From Niabella beijingensis (GTDB lineage Bacteria > Bacteroidota > Bacteroidia > Chitinophagales > Chitinophagaceae), in contig NZ_JAIQDI010000001.1 of NCBI RefSeq assembly GCF_020034665.1, positions 3,286,001-3,350,000 on the forward strand: 64,000 nucleotides of DNA. The letters are read 5' to 3'. Below are positions 15,947-24,712 of this stretch, piece by piece. Position numbers and translations under genes: made by a program. Each line of letters opens with the position of its first letter. The first letter of the stretch is position 1. The notes under the pieces are model-generated. The model saw only the letters and a program-made list of their open reading frames with translations. It did not search any database and was not told the DNA's origin.

Positions 15947-16840
15947 TTACATTTTGCCCTCAAAAAAGCCCAGCTGTTTAAGGATCTCTTTTAACATTTT
16001 CAGGCGTACGGCAGACAGATCGTAATTCGGGTCAGCCGACTCTACATTTAATACAAAAAAATAGGGATGCCTGTTCTCTTCGATCCAGCCAACGATCCAG
16101 CCCAATGCATGCCGGTTATCAGTGGTTGCCCAACCGGTTTTATAGGCCAGTTTGTAATTGGAGTTGCTTTCGAACAACATGGCGTTTTTCACTTTTTCCT
16201 GGTAAAGCTTGAAAAATGGCAGCTCGTTGAAATAAAGTTTTTTTACCAGACCGAGATTTTCGTCAGGAGTTAGCTTTAGGGTATTGTCCAGCCAAAAAGT
16301 ATCAATGGCCGACCGGATCTTAAAAAGCGTGTCTTTTTTCCCGGAGCCGTAATGCAATGAGTCCAGCCAGAACTGCATTTTTTCCTTTCCGATCCTTCGC
16401 GCCACTTCCTGGTAATAAGGCACCGCCGAAACCCTGAATGCATCATACATAGTAAGATCTTTATTCCATTCCCGCACCGGCCGCTGAATGCCATCCCAGG
16501 GGATCACCATGCTGTCGCTGGAGATAATCCCGGTCTGAAGGCCGATAAGAGAGTTTACAATTTTGAAAGTACTGGCGGGAAGATAGGCGCTGTCCCGGTA
16601 TCTTGCCAGGTTGTAAACCGTAAAATCGCCGGTACCATTGTTTAACAAAGCGAAGGTTCCGGTCAGCTGGTTTTCATCAAAATATTTTTTTAACGAGTTG
16701 TCCTGTTTTACATTGTTTTGCGTGCAGGATACGCTTCCCGCAACAATAATACATGCCCAAAAAAGAGTGTTATTGCCCCTGGCTTGTCTCAATCTGGTGT
16801 TTTTCCTGCTAATTCTCAATAGTTTATTAAAAATCTTCAT
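15947..16840 (-). CDS. Class D (OXA-type) beta-lactamase
   Basis: A 297-residue serine beta-lactamase. The active-site tetrad is STFK, with S90 as nucleophile and K93 as the residue carboxylated in class D enzymes. S138-A-V140 is the SxV motif, W159 probably corresponds to the Trp that stabilises the carbamate, YGS at 164-166 takes the place of the usual YGN, and KTG is at 234-236. C39 in AGSVSC is a likely lipobox, so the enzyme may be a periplasmic lipoprotein. It hydrolyses beta-lactams; the spectrum cannot be deduced. No mobile element or resistance gene is nearby, which argues for a resident chromosomal gene. Confidence 0.92.
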   Translation of the reverse strand: MKIFNKLLRISRKNTRLRQARGNNTLFWACIIVAGSVSCTQNNVKQDNSLKKYFDENQLTGTFALLNNGTGDFTVYNLARYRDSAYLPASTFKIVNSLIGLQTGIISSDSMVIPWDGIQRPVREWNKDLTMYDAFRVSAVPYYQEVARRIGKEKMQFWLDSLHYGSGKKDTLFKIRSAIDTFWLDNTLKLTPDENLGLVKKLYFNELPFFKLYQEKVKNAMLFESNSNYKLAYKTGWATTDNRHALGWIVGWIEENRHPYFFVLNVESADPNYDLSAVRLKMLKEILKQLGFFEGKM

Positions 16841-16958
16841 AATTATTGCCCGGAATATTTAATCCGCGCCGCAAAAATACAATGTGTTTTGGTATACAAC
16901 GGCTTTAATAATTTCTGGCATCCAAATTGTGTGTTTATGTTATATATAGCATATTATT

Positions 16959-17531
16959 ATGCAGGATATTATAACATACCGGAGAGACGCCCTGAACAGC
17001 TACCGCCTGATCCTGGATCCGCCGCCGGCCGTAAAAAAGAAAATAGCTGTGGCTAAAACACGGCTGGATGCTTTCTTTCCCGGAACGCCTCTTTCCGGTG
17101 GAATGCCTTTTATTTATTTAGCACGCTTTGCGGCTTTTGAGTCGGAAGAAGAACGCATAACAGAACCACTGCAGAAGGTGGCATTGGGTGCGATGCCTTT
17201 CAGGATCCACCTGAAGGGATTTGATCATACTACCCATACCGAGATGTATATCCGGATTGCCGAGACGGATTGGGTGAATTCAGTAGTTGATAAAGTTTCA
17301 GCGATCACTGGCCCCTGGAGGGATGTGCATTTTAACCGCCTGCCCCGGATTTCCCTGGCCAGAAATCTTTCCTCCTGGCAATTCGATCGCGTGTGGCCCT
17401 ATTTTGAGAATGAAACCTTTCAAAATCAATTTATTATAAATAAAATGTTACTGCTCCGGAAATGGGAGGGCCATCATTCCTGGCAGATTGTAAAGCATTT
17501 TTTATTTGAAAATCAATTGATTGAAGGATAG
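16959..17531 (+). CDS. 2H phosphoesterase-like protein lacking both catalytic histidines
   Basis: A 190-residue protein with the layout of the 2'-5' RNA ligase / 2H phosphoesterase family. In active members two HxT/S motifs, as in HITLAR, form the active site. Here the matching segments are FIYLARF (51-57) and RISLAR (130-135), so both histidines are replaced (F51, R130). Only the surrounding hydrophobic pattern and the trailing Ala-Arg remain. It is either a non-catalytic, RNA- or nucleotide-binding relative or a diverged enzyme with other residues. It converges on the next gene with no spacer. Confidence 0.65.
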   Translation: MQDIITYRRDALNSYRLILDPPPAVKKKIAVAKTRLDAFFPGTPLSGGMPFIYLARFAAFESEEERITEPLQKVALGAMPFRIHLKGFDHTTHTEMYIRIAETDWVNSVVDKVSAITGPWRDVHFNRLPRISLARNLSSWQFDRVWPYFENETFQNQFIINKMLLLRKWEGHHSWQIVKHFLFENQLIEG

Positions 17532-18713
17532 TTATACTTTTATGTAGATTTTCTTTTTATCGAGCCAGTAACAGATAGCCCACATAAAAAGGATGACGCA
17601 TAGAGCATAAAGAAGTGACCCGTTTTCCTTGGCACCGGGTGTGTGGATCAAAACTTTTGTGTAAAGCCAGTTCCATGGTGTAACACCTTCTGCCGTTTTA
17701 AAAAGAGCGGCAGTTTTTGGCAGAAAAGCGCTCAAAGCAAAGATAAACAGGGGATTTTTTCCAAAAACCTCAAAAAAATTGCTTAAAAATCCCGTCCTGC
17801 CCTTTATTTCTATAAAATAGATCATTGTGGAAAGGGTGACAACCGCCAGCCCAGTAGTGTATATGGTATAGGAGCTGGTCCAGATTTTTTTATTGATCGG
17901 GAATACAAGGTCCCAGCAGAACCCGGTAAGTAACAGGGCCACGCCGGTCACGAAAAGCACGGTCAGCATTTTGAACATTGGGTTCGCGGGATTCGTTTTT
18001 TCCAGTTCTTTTGGAAGCCCGGTGCTGCTGTTTTTGATATACATCCCCACGAAGTAGCCAAATACCACCTGAACCACAGCAGGAAGAGTGCTTGCAATAC
18101 CTTCCGGGTCAAATGGCACACCTTCTCCTTTGTACATATGAGCGGTGTGTAAGATCAGTTTGTCTATTTTTTCCGTGCCAAACCAACCGGCCAGACTGTA
18201 CGGATCGGCGGGGTTACCAATGATACAGATGGCCCAATAGAGCAGGAGCAGCACAAGAGAAAGGACCCCTGCTGCCTTGGGTTTTAAATAGAAGACAATA
18301 AGCGAGGCGAGAAAATAGCAAACCGCGATCCGCTGTAATACGCCAAAGACCCTTACTCCTCTTTCCGGTCCGGAGGTCCACCTGATCAATTCCAGGGTGC
18401 CATCGTGCCAGCGGACAAAGGGATACCAGTTAAGAAAAAGCCCGATCCCGAAAATGATAATGGTTCGTTTAACCACCTTTTTCCAGAATACTGCAGGCCC
18501 CTCTTCCTGCAAGCGGGGAATAACAAAGGACATAGCGTTCCCCACGGCAAATAAAAAAAAGGGAAAAACAAGATCAGTTGGGGTCAGGCCATGCCAGGGT
18601 GCATGCTCCAGCGGACCGTAAATATGCGCCCAGCTGCCGGGGTTATTTACCAGGATCATCAGACAAACGGTAGCTCCCCGGAAAACGTCAAGCGATCGGT
18701 ATCGAATCTTCAT
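17532..18713 (-). CDS. HGSNAT-like membrane acyltransferase (DUF5009/DUF1624)
   Basis: A 393-residue inner-membrane protein with about ten hydrophobic segments. The N-terminal RYRSLDVFRGATVCLMILVNN and the following HAPWHGLTPTDLVFPFFLF are hallmarks of the heparan-alpha-glucosaminide N-acetyltransferase-like family. The His residues in the HAPWHG loop are the likely catalytic residues. The human relative moves an acetyl group from cytosolic acetyl-CoA across the membrane to a glucosamine. Bacterial members probably acetylate cell-envelope or imported glycans. It lies just before the polysaccharide locus but points away from it and has its own promoter. Confidence 0.88.
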   Translation of the reverse strand: MKIRYRSLDVFRGATVCLMILVNNPGSWAHIYGPLEHAPWHGLTPTDLVFPFFLFAVGNAMSFVIPRLQEEGPAVFWKKVVKRTIIIFGIGLFLNWYPFVRWHDGTLELIRWTSGPERGVRVFGVLQRIAVCYFLASLIVFYLKPKAAGVLSLVLLLLYWAICIIGNPADPYSLAGWFGTEKIDKLILHTAHMYKGEGVPFDPEGIASTLPAVVQVVFGYFVGMYIKNSSTGLPKELEKTNPANPMFKMLTVLFVTGVALLLTGFCWDLVFPINKKIWTSSYTIYTTGLAVVTLSTMIYFIEIKGRTGFLSNFFEVFGKNPLFIFALSAFLPKTAALFKTAEGVTPWNWLYTKVLIHTPGAKENGSLLYALCVILFMWAICYWLDKKKIYIKV

Positions 18714-18739
18714 TGTTGATGGAATAAGCCAGTAAAATA

Positions 18740-18747
18740 CAAATTTA
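18740..18747 (-). promoter_or_regulatory. -7 promoter element (TAAATTTG) of the HGSNAT-like gene
   Basis: A TAnnTTTG match on the minus strand, 26 bases upstream of the ATG at 18713. Confidence 0.45.
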
Positions 18748-18799
18748 GAAGTAAAAAAGACAAGCCCCAGAGAATTTTCTCAATAAGCACTGTTACTGT

Positions 18800-18807
18800 T
18801 ATATTTG
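18800..18807 (+). promoter_or_regulatory. -7 promoter element (TATATTTG) of the polysaccharide locus
   Basis: A TAnnTTTG match that leaves a leader of roughly 70 bases before the UpxY start. It is the only clear promoter at the head of the cluster. A palindrome TGCAGG-N6-CCTGCA (18806-18823) overlaps its last bases and the expected transcription start. Confidence 0.6.
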
Positions 18808-18883
18808 CAGGGTTGTTCCTGCAGATTGTTTTGGTCGTATTTTACCTGAAAATGTGACTGAGGTGGCGAAGCCATGTAAAAAA

Positions 18884-19378
18884 ATGAAAGAAAAGAACTG
18901 GTATGCAATCTATACTAAGCCCCGCTGGGAGAAAAAAGTATCAAAGCTGCTTACGGACAGGAATGTTGTCACCTATTGCCCGTTAAACAGGGTAAAACGC
19001 AAATGGAGCGACCGGATAAAAACGGTATTGGTGCCGCTGTTGCCCTCTTATCTCTTTGTATATATAAATACTGCAGAGCGGCAGACAATACGGGAAACCC
19101 CGGGAGTGATCAATTTTGTTTATATCGAAGGCCGGCCTGCAATTGTTAAAGACTATGAGGTGGTTCGGATTCAACGGTTTCTGAATGAATTTGAAAATGT
19201 GGAGCTGACTGCATTTCATCCGAGAAAAAATCAGCGTGTGATGATCAACCAGGGATTGCTGGTGGAGGAAGAAGGCCGGGTGATTGATTTAAGAAACAAT
19301 AAGGTGGAGGTAGCAATTGAAAGTCTTAATTACAGCCTCGTGGCCTTATTTGATAAATCAAAACTGATCAACCATTAA
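18884..19378 (+). CDS. UpxY family transcription antiterminator (NusG-like)
   Basis: A 164-residue NusG/RfaH paralogue. The NGN domain opens with WYAIYTKPRWEKKVSKLL, and the C-terminal KOW region is near GLLVEEEGRVIDLRNNKVEV. UpxY proteins load on RNA polymerase at the 5' end of one capsule operon and prevent early termination across it. It is the first gene of the locus, 10 bp before the exporter, as in Bacteroides capsule loci. The ATG at 18884 is preferred; a GTG at 18854 would add ten residues unlike the family. No UpxZ-like inhibitor gene accompanies it. Confidence 0.92.
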   Translation: MKEKNWYAIYTKPRWEKKVSKLLTDRNVVTYCPLNRVKRKWSDRIKTVLVPLLPSYLFVYINTAERQTIRETPGVINFVYIEGRPAIVKDYEVVRIQRFLNEFENVELTAFHPRKNQRVMINQGLLVEEEGRVIDLRNNKVEVAIESLNYSLVALFDKSKLINH

Positions 19379-19388
19379 ATCAAACTTT

Positions 19389-20213
19389 ATGAAATTGTTC
19401 AATTATCCATTCATACTTGCTGCTGTATTATTGTTTGGATCGTGCACCATACAACAGAAATTACCAAAATATCTGGAAGGTGCAACAAACGAATCGATCA
19501 ACAAACAGATCCAGTTTCCTGAGCTTGTAATACAAAAGAACGATCAGCTGGCGATCCAGGTGTACAGCGATTATTTACCCAAAGACCCCAATCCCGACCT
19601 TTTATACAATCAGCCCCTGCCCGGAGGCGGCGCTGCCGGAATGGGGAGTACAGCGAGCAACACAACAAGTACAGCCAGCGGTTATTTGGTAGATGGAGAT
19701 GGTAATATCGATTTTCCCCGCCTCGGCAAAATTCATGCGGAAGGACTTACCAAAAAACAACTGGAAGCGGAAATCAAAAAACGACTGGTAACGCCTGTAG
19801 AGCTTTTGAAAAATCCCACCGTACTGATCCGGTTTCAGACCTATAAGATCATCACCGTGGGGGAGTTTACCAATCCGCAGGTGCTTAATATTCCAACGGA
19901 AAAGGTAAATATATTTGAGGCCATTGCCATGTCGGGTGGTATTACGGAATGGGGAAAAAAAGAGGAGGTGAAAATCATCCGGGAGCAGGATGGAAAAAGG
20001 GAGATGGGCGTTGTGAACTTGTCTTCGGCGGATATATTTTCCTCACCCTATTACTTTTTAAGACAAAATGATATTTTGTTGGTAGATCCTGTAAACGATA
20101 AAGCTAAAGCAAATGATGAAGCCAGAACGTTGAGACGTTTTACGTTTGCAACATCCATGATTTCAGCAGCTGCAGTTATTACATCTGTCATAATATCCGC
20201 TTCCAGGAAGTAG
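19389..20213 (+). CDS. Polysaccharide export lipoprotein (Wza-like OPX)
   Basis: A 274-residue outer-membrane lipoprotein with signal peptide and lipobox FGSC (C19). The poly-export domain (about 45-155) includes LVDGDGNIDFPRLGKIHAEGLT, an SLBB domain follows (about 160-235, with ITVGEFTNPQVLNIP), and the protein ends with a hydrophobic helix (about 252-270). It forms the outer-membrane end of the channel that secretes capsule or exopolysaccharide. It lies 34 bp before the Wzc-like kinase gene, its usual partner. Confidence 0.93.
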   Translation: MKLFNYPFILAAVLLFGSCTIQQKLPKYLEGATNESINKQIQFPELVIQKNDQLAIQVYSDYLPKDPNPDLLYNQPLPGGGAAGMGSTASNTTSTASGYLVDGDGNIDFPRLGKIHAEGLTKKQLEAEIKKRLVTPVELLKNPTVLIRFQTYKIITVGEFTNPQVLNIPTEKVNIFEAIAMSGGITEWGKKEEVKIIREQDGKREMGVVNLSSADIFSSPYYFLRQNDILLVDPVNDKAKANDEARTLRRFTFATSMISAAAVITSVIISASRK

Positions 20214-20246
20214 CCATTACTCTTTTAAAATTCCGCTGTTTCATTT

Positions 20247-22619
20247 ATGCAATCTATAGAAAGAAAAGAAGCCTCCGGCAGTTTAAGCACGAGAGAATTA
20301 TTTTACAAATATCTCCGGTTTCTTCCTTTGATTATTTTTAGTGTTGCCCTGGCGCTGCTGCTTGCCTGGCTGTACCTCAGGTATACACAGGAGCAATATA
20401 GTTCTATGGGAAGTATACTGATCACTACGGAAGAACCTAAGGGCGATAAAGTAGAGGACCTGATCGCCGGCAAAGGAAAGACGACCAACCTGCTCAATGA
20501 GATTGAAGTAATGAAATCGCGGCCGTTGATGACGCGTGTGGTGCAAAAGCTGAATTTGCAGGTCGGCTATACCAAAAAAGGGAAAGTGAAAAACATGAAT
20601 GCCTATAAACAGTCGGCATTTGCCTTTATCCCTGTACAGTTGGTGGATTCAGCTTTGTCATTTTCTGTCGATATTGACTTTATAAACAGCAGTCAGTTCC
20701 GGGTCGATAAAAGCAACACCTTATACAACTTCGATCAGCTGTTCCAGACAAAGAATGGCGTGTTTAAGCTTGTAAAAAATGGAGAAGGCCTGCCGGAACC
20801 TGGATCTGAATTTACGATGACATATCATAATGAAGATGTGGTAGCTGCAGACATGATCGAGTTATTGAATGTGCAGCCGAAACTTGCTAATACCGAGATC
20901 ATGTTGGTGGAATATCATTCTGCCAACCCTTACCTTTCATCGGATGTTGTAAATACACTAATGAAAGAGTATACGATATGGAAGGTGGAACAGGCGAATA
21001 TTTCTATGGATCTGACTATAGACTTTATCAATAACCGGTTGGGATTGGTGCAACATGATATTGACAGCCTGCAAAAGAAGCTGGTAGCCTATCAGAAACG
21101 CAATAATCTGGTGGATGCCACATTACAGACAAGCATTCTCTTAGGCAGAGCGCAGGAACAGGACGCATTTAACCAGGAACAACGCCTGGCTTTGAATACA
21201 CTGGATCTGCTGGAAAGCAGCCTGGATAAAAGAGGAGATGCTATGCTTGTTCCCTCAACATTGGGGATTAAAGATGATGGATTGGCTGAAATGCTGGCAA
21301 AACTGAATGAAGCAAAGCTCCAACGAAAAGCGCTTATTGAAGCTAATGTTCCGGTGGATAATCCACAGATCAAACAGCTCGATCAAAGTATTGAGATGAT
21401 GCGTAGAGGAACCCTGTCCAATGTGGAAACGCTAAAAAACAGCTACCGGAAGAATCTGGGGTTGGTGTCTGTCGAAAAATCAAAAAACACCGGTGGAGCA
21501 TTGGAAATGCCGGCCAAAGTGACGGATCAGGCTGACATTGAACGGGATCTGGTTTCAAAACTCGACCTGTTCAAGATCCTGGGAGAGAAGCGGGAAGAAG
21601 CTGCGATAAAAAGGGCCAGCACCATTTCCAATACAAAAGTTATTGAAAAAGCAGAGCCGGATATAATCCCAATAAAGCCCAATCCCAGGACCGTAAAGAT
21701 TGCCGCATTGCTTTTCGGACTGGCCATTCCGGGATTGTTTATTGTATTGAAAGAAGCATTCAACGACCGGGTGAATACACGGGCAGATATAGAACGCGCT
21801 ACTACTGTTCCGATTCTTGGAGAGATCGGGCACTCCAAGTCCGATCAGACACTGGTGGTTAGCAAAACAAAACGGACCCTGATCGCTGAACAGTTTCGTT
21901 TACTGAGATCAAATCTGCAATATATAACTGGTAAGCGGGATAAAGTAGTAATCCTGGTGACCTCTTCCTTTGGGGGAGAAGGGAAATCTTTTATCAGTAC
22001 CAATATAGCCGCAGTTTATGGACTTACCGGTAAAAAAACAATTGTTCTCGAATTTGATCTGCGCAAGCCGAAAGTATTAATTGGACTGGACATGCAAAAG
22101 AGGCAGGGGATCAGTAACTACATGATCGGGGATATGGACCTGGATAGTCTTATCATTCCGGTAGCTGGTGAAGAGAATATGTATGTATTGCCCTGCGGAC
22201 CAATCCCTCCCAATCCCTCCGAATTGCTGCTCAATGAAAAAGTAGATCTGTTGTTTGCAAAACTGAAAAGCAAATTTGATTATATCGTTATTGATACAGC
22301 GCCGATTGGTATGGTAAGCGATGCGCTGACGCTAAGCAAATATGCAGATTGTACCCTGTATGTAACACGGCAGGGGCATACATTTAAAAAACAGTTAAAC
22401 CTGATCAATGAAATGTATGAGAACAAAAAAATGCCGAACCTTTCCATTATTTTGAATGATACCAAGATGCCGACTGGCGGAGGCTATTATGGCAACTACG
22501 GGTATGGATATGGATATGGGTACGGGTATGGAGAAAAACACGGTAATGATTATTATCAAGATGATTCCTTTAATGAAAAGCGAAAAAAGAAGGGGATATT
22601 CCGGCGTCGAAATAGTTAA
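20247..22619 (+). CDS. Polysaccharide co-polymerase / tyrosine autokinase (Wzc-like)
   Basis: A 790-residue inner-membrane protein: Wzz domain with TM1 (about 27-47), a coiled-coil periplasmic part with a GNVR-type region, TM2 (about 481-500) and a cytoplasmic BY-kinase. Walker A is GGEGKS (576-581), Walker A' FDLRKP (603-608) and Walker B IVIDTAPIG (D683). The C-terminal tail has eight Tyr in residues 747-761, alternating with Gly, plus YY at 769-770, and ends in a basic stretch. Autophosphorylation of the tail should control chain length and export. The matching phosphatase is the CpsB-like protein at the end of the locus. Confidence 0.95.
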   Translation: MQSIERKEASGSLSTRELFYKYLRFLPLIIFSVALALLLAWLYLRYTQEQYSSMGSILITTEEPKGDKVEDLIAGKGKTTNLLNEIEVMKSRPLMTRVVQKLNLQVGYTKKGKVKNMNAYKQSAFAFIPVQLVDSALSFSVDIDFINSSQFRVDKSNTLYNFDQLFQTKNGVFKLVKNGEGLPEPGSEFTMTYHNEDVVAADMIELLNVQPKLANTEIMLVEYHSANPYLSSDVVNTLMKEYTIWKVEQANISMDLTIDFINNRLGLVQHDIDSLQKKLVAYQKRNNLVDATLQTSILLGRAQEQDAFNQEQRLALNTLDLLESSLDKRGDAMLVPSTLGIKDDGLAEMLAKLNEAKLQRKALIEANVPVDNPQIKQLDQSIEMMRRGTLSNVETLKNSYRKNLGLVSVEKSKNTGGALEMPAKVTDQADIERDLVSKLDLFKILGEKREEAAIKRASTISNTKVIEKAEPDIIPIKPNPRTVKIAALLFGLAIPGLFIVLKEAFNDRVNTRADIERATTVPILGEIGHSKSDQTLVVSKTKRTLIAEQFRLLRSNLQYITGKRDKVVILVTSSFGGEGKSFISTNIAAVYGLTGKKTIVLEFDLRKPKVLIGLDMQKRQGISNYMIGDMDLDSLIIPVAGEENMYVLPCGPIPPNPSELLLNEKVDLLFAKLKSKFDYIVIDTAPIGMVSDALTLSKYADCTLYVTRQGHTFKKQLNLINEMYENKKMPNLSIILNDTKMPTGGGYYGNYGYGYGYGYGYGEKHGNDYYQDDSFNEKRKKKGIFRRRNS

Positions 22620-22634
22620 AAAGAATTTTTGTAT

Positions 22635-23591
22635 ATGAGGATTTTAGTTACAGGAGGAGCTGGTTTTATTGGCTCTAACCTTGTTGAAACACTGCTAAAG
22701 GATGAACGTGTGCACATTGTAAGAGTGCTGGACAATCTTTCTACAGGAACAATGAAGAACCTGGAGGATTTTTTTTCTGATGAACGGTTCGAGTGGATGG
22801 AAGGGGATATAAGGGACTTTGAAACCTGCTTGAAAGCTTGTGGAGGAATGGATGCCATTTCGCATCAGGCCGCGCTGGGCTCTGTGCCGCGCTCTATTGC
22901 CGATCCGCTAACTACCAATGCGGTAAATATCACAGGAACTTTGAACATGTTCACTGCGGCAAAGACAACCGGGATAAAACGGATTGTTTATGCTGCAAGT
23001 TCTTCCACTTACGGAGATCATCCGGCGTTGCCTAAAAAGGAAGAAAACATCGGTAAACCATTGTCTCCATATGCTGTTACCAAGTATGTGAATGAGCTTT
23101 ACGCCGGAGTATATGCGTCATTGTATGATCTGGAGTTGATCGGCCTGCGCTATTTTAATATCTTCGGTCCGCGCCAGAACCCGCAGGGGCCATATGCGGC
23201 AGTGATCCCACTCTTTGTTAAGGCACTCCTGGAGCAAAAAGCTCCTGTTATTAATGGAGACGGAAAGCATAGCAGGGATTTTACATATGTTGCCAATGCG
23301 GTGAATGCCAACATATGTGCATTGTTTACTGAAAAAAAAGAAGCAATAAACCAGGTTTACAATATCGCTTGTGGAGAGCAGACCAGTTTGCTCACACTGT
23401 TTGAACTTCTTAAAACAGAAGCGGGTTTGGATATAACACCTGATTTTGGTGTAACAAGAAAAGGGGATGTCTTGCACAGTCTCGCAGATATTTCCAAAGC
23501 AAAATCACTGTTGGGTTATACGCCTTCTGTATCGGTGAGGGAAGGACTGGTCAGAACATTTGAATGGTATAAAAGCAGCGTGGAAGCGTGA
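22635..23591 (+). CDS. UDP-hexose 4-epimerase (WbpP/TviC-like SDR)
   Basis: A 318-residue extended short-chain dehydrogenase. The NAD-binding motif GGAGFIG is at residues 7-13 and the catalytic pair is Y146 and K150 in SPYAVTKY. HQAALGSVPRSI is a signature of the WbpP/TviC group, which interconverts UDP-GlcNAc and UDP-GalNAc or their uronic acids. The ATG at 22635 is used because the upstream TTG would add only two residues. It begins 15 bp after the kinase gene and opens the sugar-nucleotide section of the cluster. Its substrate could also be non-acetylated UDP-hexose. Confidence 0.85.
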   Translation: MRILVTGGAGFIGSNLVETLLKDERVHIVRVLDNLSTGTMKNLEDFFSDERFEWMEGDIRDFETCLKACGGMDAISHQAALGSVPRSIADPLTTNAVNITGTLNMFTAAKTTGIKRIVYAASSSTYGDHPALPKKEENIGKPLSPYAVTKYVNELYAGVYASLYDLELIGLRYFNIFGPRQNPQGPYAAVIPLFVKALLEQKAPVINGDGKHSRDFTYVANAVNANICALFTEKKEAINQVYNIACGEQTSLLTLFELLKTEAGLDITPDFGVTRKGDVLHSLADISKAKSLLGYTPSVSVREGLVRTFEWYKSSVEA

Positions 23592-23630
23592 TCCCGGAAC
23601 AAACAAAATTTCAATAGTAAGGTGATTAAT

Positions 23631-24680
23631 ATGAAAAAAACAGTGATAATTACAGGAGGCGCAGGATTTATTGGCTCTCATGTAGTACGGCTATTTGTGA
23701 CAAGTTACCCTGAATACAGAGTGGTGAACCTGGATGCGTTGACGTATGCGGGTAACTTGGAGAATTTAAGGGATGTGGAGCAGGCATCGAATTATATATT
23801 TGAAAAAGTGAACATTACGGACCAGACAGCTGTGAACGCCTTATTCAGCAAATACCAGCCGGAAGGGGTTATTCACCTGGCGGCAGAGAGTCATGTGGAC
23901 CGTTCAATCACATCTCCCCTTGATTTTGTTTATACCAATGTAATAGGAACAGTAAACCTGCTGAATGCGGCCAAAGAGTTGTGGAAAGATAATTACGAGG
24001 GCAAACGGTTTCATCATGTTTCAACAGATGAAGTATACGGCGCATTGGGCGAAACAGGTTTTTTTACGGAAGAAACGAAATACGATCCGCATTCACCTTA
24101 CTCCGCTTCGAAAGCGTCTTCTGACCATTTTGTGTATGCGTATGCAGATACTTATGGCTTGCCGGTCGTGGTTACCAATTGTTCCAATAATTATGGGCCA
24201 AATCATTTTCCGGAGAAACTTATCCCGTTAATGATCCACAATATTCTAAACAATAAACCCCTACCTGTTTACGGTGATGGGAAATATACGCGGGACTGGT
24301 TGTATGTGATCGATCATGCACGGGCCATCGATCTTGTTTTCCACCAGGGGTGTGCGGGAGAAAAATACAATGTAGGAGGTTTCAATGAATGGAAGAATAT
24401 TGACCTGGTAAAACTATTATGCAAACAGGTAGATGAAAAACTGGGAAGGCCTGCAGGTACCAGTGAGCAGCTGATCACCTTTGTAAAAGACCGCCCGGGC
24501 CATGATCTCCGGTATGCAATTGATGCGTCAAAGATCAATAAAGAGCTGGGTTGGAAGCCTTCGGTTACTTTTGAGGAAGGACTTTCAAAAACGATCGACT
24601 GGTACCTGGAAAACGAGGAATGGCTCAAACATGTGACCAGCGGGGAGTATCAACAATATTATGAAAAACAATATAATTGA
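23631..24680 (+). CDS. rfbB: dTDP-glucose 4,6-dehydratase
   Basis: A 349-residue extended SDR that converts dTDP-glucose to dTDP-4-keto-6-deoxyglucose, the branch point for dTDP-deoxysugars. The NAD motif GGAGFIG is near the N-terminus. The dehydratase-specific TDE triad (T132-D133-E134 in STDEVYG) and the YxxxK pair (Y157, K161) are present. NCSNNYGPNHFPEKLIP is typical of RmlB. An ATG at 23631 with a TAAGG stretch upstream is preferred over the GTG at 23622. It precedes rfbA by 32 bp. rmlC and rmlD are absent, so the product probably does not go to rhamnose here. Confidence 0.95.
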   Translation: MKKTVIITGGAGFIGSHVVRLFVTSYPEYRVVNLDALTYAGNLENLRDVEQASNYIFEKVNITDQTAVNALFSKYQPEGVIHLAAESHVDRSITSPLDFVYTNVIGTVNLLNAAKELWKDNYEGKRFHHVSTDEVYGALGETGFFTEETKYDPHSPYSASKASSDHFVYAYADTYGLPVVVTNCSNNYGPNHFPEKLIPLMIHNILNNKPLPVYGDGKYTRDWLYVIDHARAIDLVFHQGCAGEKYNVGGFNEWKNIDLVKLLCKQVDEKLGRPAGTSEQLITFVKDRPGHDLRYAIDASKINKELGWKPSVTFEEGLSKTIDWYLENEEWLKHVTSGEYQQYYEKQYN

Positions 24681-24712
24681 ATGTCCCGGACATTTAATCA
24701 ACACAAAATAAA

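Noticed and set aside
22476..22560. Tandem repeat as a CRISPR-like or structural DNA element
   Set aside because: The repeats are in frame in the kinase gene and code for the Tyr-Gly tail.
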